In this document: piece by piece, positions 38,301 through 44,300 of the stretch | How the letters are laid out: each line of letters starts with the position of its first letter | Position numbering within the stretch: position 1 is the first letter of the stretch | Source: Mytilus galloprovincialis | Lineage: Eukaryota; Mollusca; Bivalvia; Mytilida; Mytilidae | NCBI RefSeq assembly: GCF_965363235.1 | Contig: NC_134846.1 | Location: 4,965,001 to 5,029,000 of the forward strand | Direction of reading: 5' to 3' | Length of the DNA stretch: 64,000 bases | The notes under the pieces: model-generated | The model's input: only the letters and a program-made list of their open reading frames with translations | Told to the model about the DNA's origin: nothing | The model's database searches: none | Translations under genes and position numbers: made by a program

Positions 38301-41300
38301 TTTTTTTTGTATGTTTTTATTTTATGTAAACAAAGTTTCATATAACAAATCTGATAAATGTTATTCGGCGTCTAAAATAACAAATAAATGAAATGTACAA
38401 TCATTTCAGTTATGGGATCAATTTTATATACTAGAACTAATAATATTACAAGTCAAAGATTAAGGTGGTTTTTTTTTTTCTTTTGTCGTGTGTCTGTATT
38501 GTTTTTTAGTTTGAGTATTGTTGGTTGTTTGATTTGTTTTTTGCAGTTACTTTAACAAAAGTGAACTATTTTTTGGAAATGTATGTACATTTTAGTTTAT
38601 GACCTTAGACAGATGCTATTCAAATGATCCAAAAATTGTGTTAATTTAGGAATATGTATTGTTGTTATAAAATTTAAAAAAAAAACAAAAAAATAATGTA
38701 AACATTATAATTAGTACATGTAGTATGCAAATCAAAACTGTTTATGAATCTTTATTCGTTATCTTTTTTCAAAGTTTTTTGTATTTTAGGAAATCCTTGT
38801 CCACCAGAACCCCGATGTCCACTCCAAGGTGCAGGTCCTCCAGGTCGTCCGGGTGTTAGACATTGTGAATCGCAGTGTATCTATGAGTATATAACAACTG
38901 TTAATGGAGCCAGATGTAAGATAAGATGCACTCTGGCAAACGGCCCTCCCGGTCCACCAGGAGAACCATGTCCACCAACAAATGTAATTTAATACAAATA
39001 TTGTTGTTGTGTAATACATGAAGGATGTTTGCTCCTCTATTTTTGAATTTTAGCTAGATTTTCAGAATCCTCTGGTTTTATCTATATATTACCATTAAAA
39101 AAAATTGCCCACTAACCCCTACTTTTCTTTTCATAATTTTATTACATGAAGTTCAAAAAGACATATTTCAAAATCTTATAAAATCCTTGTTACTTTTTCA
39201 TAGTTTTTGAAACCAAAAGAGTGTCAATGTTAACTTGAAATGTAAGAAAAATCTAAAGAGAATTAGTTCCCGCCAAATTTTCTATGGCTTATATCTCGAA
39301 AACAAGCACACAGACCCTCCATTTTTTCTGCTTTTATTTTTTCTTCATTTATTTACTTTCAATTCATAACAGTCTTTTAAAAAGCTTGTTATTTTTCAAC
39401 AGAATAGCGAACATCCTTAAGTGTACTCAAAACTATAAAACATGAAATACAGAATAGTACATTGTTGAGTATACAAACCATAACGGCTACGAAACACGTG
39501 TGCATAAAGTGGATAACCAACTGATTAAGAAAACAAACAGTCGTTATTTTAAAAAAGGGCATTTTCCATGATACACTCACTTAACGGAACCTTATTGACG
39601 TAGCCAATTATTGTATTAAAAAAATGAAAAGACAGACTAATAATTATATGGCTTGTAGTATTTAAACATATATTTATATTCAACTCAAACATAGATACGT
39701 CTGAATAACTATTTATTGTTTTGTTCTCTTTTAGTGTCCTAGACATAGACCAATAGGACCGCCTTCCCCAGCACCAGCTCCACGTAAGTCTTTATATAAA
39801 CAGTGTTTATCTACATGCAACTTATCATCTTATACATGTTATATATATGTACTCAGCGTAATTTGATAGCACATATTTCTAAAAATAAAATGTGACCCCT
39901 TCCAACAACTTCAGCTAAATCAAATGCATCTTATTCAGATAGTCAAATGTTATCTTACTGTTAAATGTGCTTGTTTCAAAGACGAAGTAATACATTTTTC
40001 ACCAGTTATCAAGTCTTTTGACGGCCATTTTAATCAAGTTTTCGTGCGTAAAATCATGATACAAAACTGCACGTATAGATCATGTTTTTTTCATAATTGG
40101 TTATTGATTCATGAGTAGCATAACTTTGACAATGAAAATAGTTTTTGATCCTTGCAGGTGTGATTGTATTTTTCACAATGAACACAGCAACAACTGGCGA
40201 AATAATTTGATGTCAGAATCTAACAGACCTACACCTTGTCAAAAACACAGCAGCTCGTTTGATTACACATGTTACAAGAAAAAGTAAATTTGACGCCTGT
40301 TTAAACATCGTTACACTGGCTACCCGTTCTTTACCGTTATTTACATGAACTTCTCTGATATGTATACAAAACACAGCATATAACATGTATAAGGATTCTA
40401 GCTACCTTTAAGATTTAGATACGACATGCAAGCACAATACAATGCAAAAGCTAACTCAGGTCGGAAAACAGTATGCTTTTACATCTACCGAATGAATCCG
40501 AACGAAAATCTTAGGCGAAAGAAGTTTTGACAATTCTGTGCCTTCTCTTTGGAATAGTTTACCACCGTCCTTGTGGAGTGTAAATTGTTTAGATGTTTAA
40601 AAAAATAACTGAAGACTCACTTCGTTCAAACAGCTTTTAAGGATTTCTTGTAGATTTAATTTTAATTGACTGCATTAATTTAGAATGTTTTGAATTTTAA
40701 GGGTACATTTTTTTTTATCTTTATCTGCTTTAATTAGTAGTATAATTGGTGGTTTGTATATTTTTGAACAGCAGTATACATGTTGTACTACTGCTGCCTT
40801 TATTTTTTTATCTTTTTTTTTGTATTTCATTCATTTTAATTGTAAAGCCCTTTGAGTAATTATTGCCACATATGTAATATTAATGCGCTTTTTAAATAAT
40901 GTATTATTATTTATAAAAAATACATTTCCCATGTAAAAAGCTCTGGTAATTGTCAGGGTAATGTTACACTGTTTTTTTTACAAATGTTTGCATTGAGCTA
41001 CACTAAAGAAGTATATAAGTCAAATGACGGATCTAGTGCAATGTTAAGGATGTACTTAGGTGAGAATTTGGAATTTATGTCCAATGTTCAGACTTCATGG
41101 TGTTTTCCCTACGATATAATGTAACATATTTTGCCCCATAACACACATTTATCTTTTCATATAAGACTTCAAAGTTCATAAAAGGTCATTTACCAAAATT
41201 TTGGCATTTTCTTGATTTTCGTTCTTTTGATTTGAGACCCAAATAAAACCAATGCAAATATAAGGTAAAAGTCCGTGTCAGCCTTTTCCGCCATAATATA

Positions 41301-44300
41301 ATGTCATATATTTTGAAAGGAGCTCTTTGACCTATATTGAAATCAATATTTTGAGCTTATTTTGATCCTTATCTAATGCTTCTCTTGGTTGTACAAGTTG
41401 TATCAATTTTAAATTCTTGATCTATCTAAAATCACCTAATTACGTCCTTAAAGTCATTATACATTGCATGTTTATTTCTTCGCACTCCTCTAAAGTTTCC
41501 GCCTGTTTGTGTCATATTTGGTAACGTTCTGGATAAATGTACAACATGCAGGTTTCCCCATGGTCACATTAGTGGTCAAAAGGACAGATATCAATTGTTG
41601 TATGAATTTCTAAATTTCTGAGGTATGTCAGATTAATGTATTGTCAAAACACAATAAATAGGATACATTCACGCTTTACATATGCATTATAAAAGCACAA
41701 GTCAACTTGAGTTCCCTCTAATATCTTTCGCCTCTCTTATATACATATATTTGTTTTTATTACAACTATCTGTTTAAAAATATAAACAGTAAACTCTCAT
41801 TAAACTGGCAAATTTTCGTTATTGCAACAAAAATGGACAAAAGCAACACTTCTTTACCGTACACGTCCTGTATATTTGTCATGTTTGTTTTATTATTGTA
41901 TCTAGCTCCTGTTGGCAAACCTGGTGAATGTCCATATGTGAATCTTGCTGCTATATCATGTCCAGCGAATTCTTTTCCTTCTAAATGTTTAAATGATAAA
42001 AGCTGTCCTGGAAACCAGAAATGCTGTAATCAAGGATGTTTAATCGATTGCACAAATCCAGGTATAAGGATACAGATACATCTAACTTAATTTATAAGCA
42101 AAACACTTCATTCAAATCAACAATAAAAGTAAATTTTCACCTGTGTTTGTGCATTAAAAGAAATGTGTTCTTTATGCAACACTAGCGGGAGCTGATTATT
42201 AGAACCAACGGCTGAAACCAAAAGTTTCCAGTCACCATCATTAATTGGATTACATTCGTACATGTGTGTCTCACCTAGGACAGTTCATGGTTTTTGCAAG
42301 CCAACATTTGTAGAAACTAGTATTAAAATAGTAGCATAATCTATATATTTTTAATAACAGGTTGTGTTCTATTGTATTGTGACTGTTGACTTAGAAATAG
42401 CTGCTAACGTCGTGAAGGTGTTCCTATTCTCAATCAATTAACAGTTTATTCGTTCATCATGCGTGCTGTATCGTACCTGTTTTGCTGATTTGTATGCTGT
42501 AGATGGATTTGTGACGTTTTCTGTTGTGTTCTGATCGGTTAATCATTTATGGTTGTTTTGCAATACTATCTGTATGGCCTGTTAATTTAATTGATCATCT
42601 CTCACAAATTATCGAATTTTAGGGAATCCATGTCCACCAGAACCAGTATGTCCGTCATCTCCTGTGGGTCCAGGGGATTGTGAACCGAAGTGTATCTTTG
42701 AGTATGTGACAAGTACAAATGGAGTCAGATGTAAGGTTGCTTGTACTAGGGGTCCACTTGGTCCTCGACCTGGTCCTGATCACCCTTGTCCACCGGCAGA
42801 GGTTAGTAAGGCTGTTACAATATGCCAACAGCACTTGTATGCATCATATCCGCAAACAAAATTGACTAGAATACTATAATAAAAACGAAAAAATGTCAAA
42901 ATAAACGTAAACGGGAACAAAATCAAGTTGAAGTTTTACGCAAAACCAGTTAAGCATCAAGATAGTAAAGGATATTTGTCATTTATGAGTTTGAATTTAT
43001 AGAAAATAACATATAAATTAATTTTAAGAAAGACTTACATTAGTCAACATTCCAGCAGCACCTGCATACGGTGTATATATCTCCCAATTGATCAGATATT
43101 CCCGTGCTTCCTTTCCCTATCATGATTTTCTTGATAGAGGGTTGTTGCTCACAAGGAAGCTATTAAATCAAGAGTTCCAAAGATATTGAAGTTGAAATCA
43201 TCTTTTCGTAAATAACCGTTTCACAAATGATATCAGATATGTTCCTTACGTCGTAACTACAATCCCCTTCCCTTTCATAAATGTGACCTACCGAATTAGA
43301 CTATTAACATGATTTACCAGATTTGTTATCTCATAAGCAACACGACGGGTGCCACATGTGGAGTAGGATCTGCTTACTTTTCCGGAGCACCTACAATCAC
43401 CCCTAGTTTTTGGTGTTGTTTGTATTGTTTGTTCTTTAGTTTTCTATCGTATCTCTCGTCCCTCTTTTACATTAAAATACACTTCATCATGTTTATATCG
43501 TTTTTAGATAACTCTCATTTCAAATTTTTTTTAACTTGCTTGTTTGGAAACAATTATCCTGCTTGACGGTAACCATTATCAAATATGAAATTACTATTAT
43601 CCATTGCACGAATTATACAGATATATTTATACGTATTTAGTTACACATTTGTGTTAAATATCTACATGTATGTATGCTCTGCTTCCACGAGGAGAAGATA
43701 GCAGTTTGTAATAAATTTTCTGTTATCAATATATTTTGACATTTTGGTATCTTCAGTGTGTTAATTTTAAAATACTTTTTGGTGAAAATCTGTTTATTCC
43801 GGGTTGTTTCAAATAAATTGTATTTCCAATAATGCAGCGACTTCAGAAATCTTCAACATCTTAAATTACACATTAGAATCATATTTTATCATTAATCAAC
43901 AAATTTTATCATAACTTTGCACCGTAAAACAAAATATGTTTACAAACCCTCATCCGTTCATACTCCATTTAACATAAGATATATAGATAATAGTTAGTTA
44001 TCAAAGGGACCAGGACTATAATTTAGTACGTCAGATGCGCGTTTCGTCTACATAAGACTCATCAGTGACGTTCATATCAAAATATTTATAAAGCCAAACA
44101 AGTACAAAGTTTAAGAGCATTGAGGATCCAAAATAAATAAATGTCAAGATTATTTATTTCTTGTAAATATTTCTTAATAAAAAAGCTAAGATGAATAAAA
44201 TCAAGACAATGTGAAATAACCAGAGCAATTATTTAGTATGTGACTGATTTTTGTTCTATAGTGTCCTTTAATTGGTCAAGGAGATGACCAGGAAGAAACA

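Noticed and set aside
38786-39019. Minus-strand open frame over a gene B exon
   Set aside because: It is antisense to the clear CPPEP exon at 38790-38983, and its Trp/Arg-rich peptide is an artefact of GGTCC-rich codons on the other strand.
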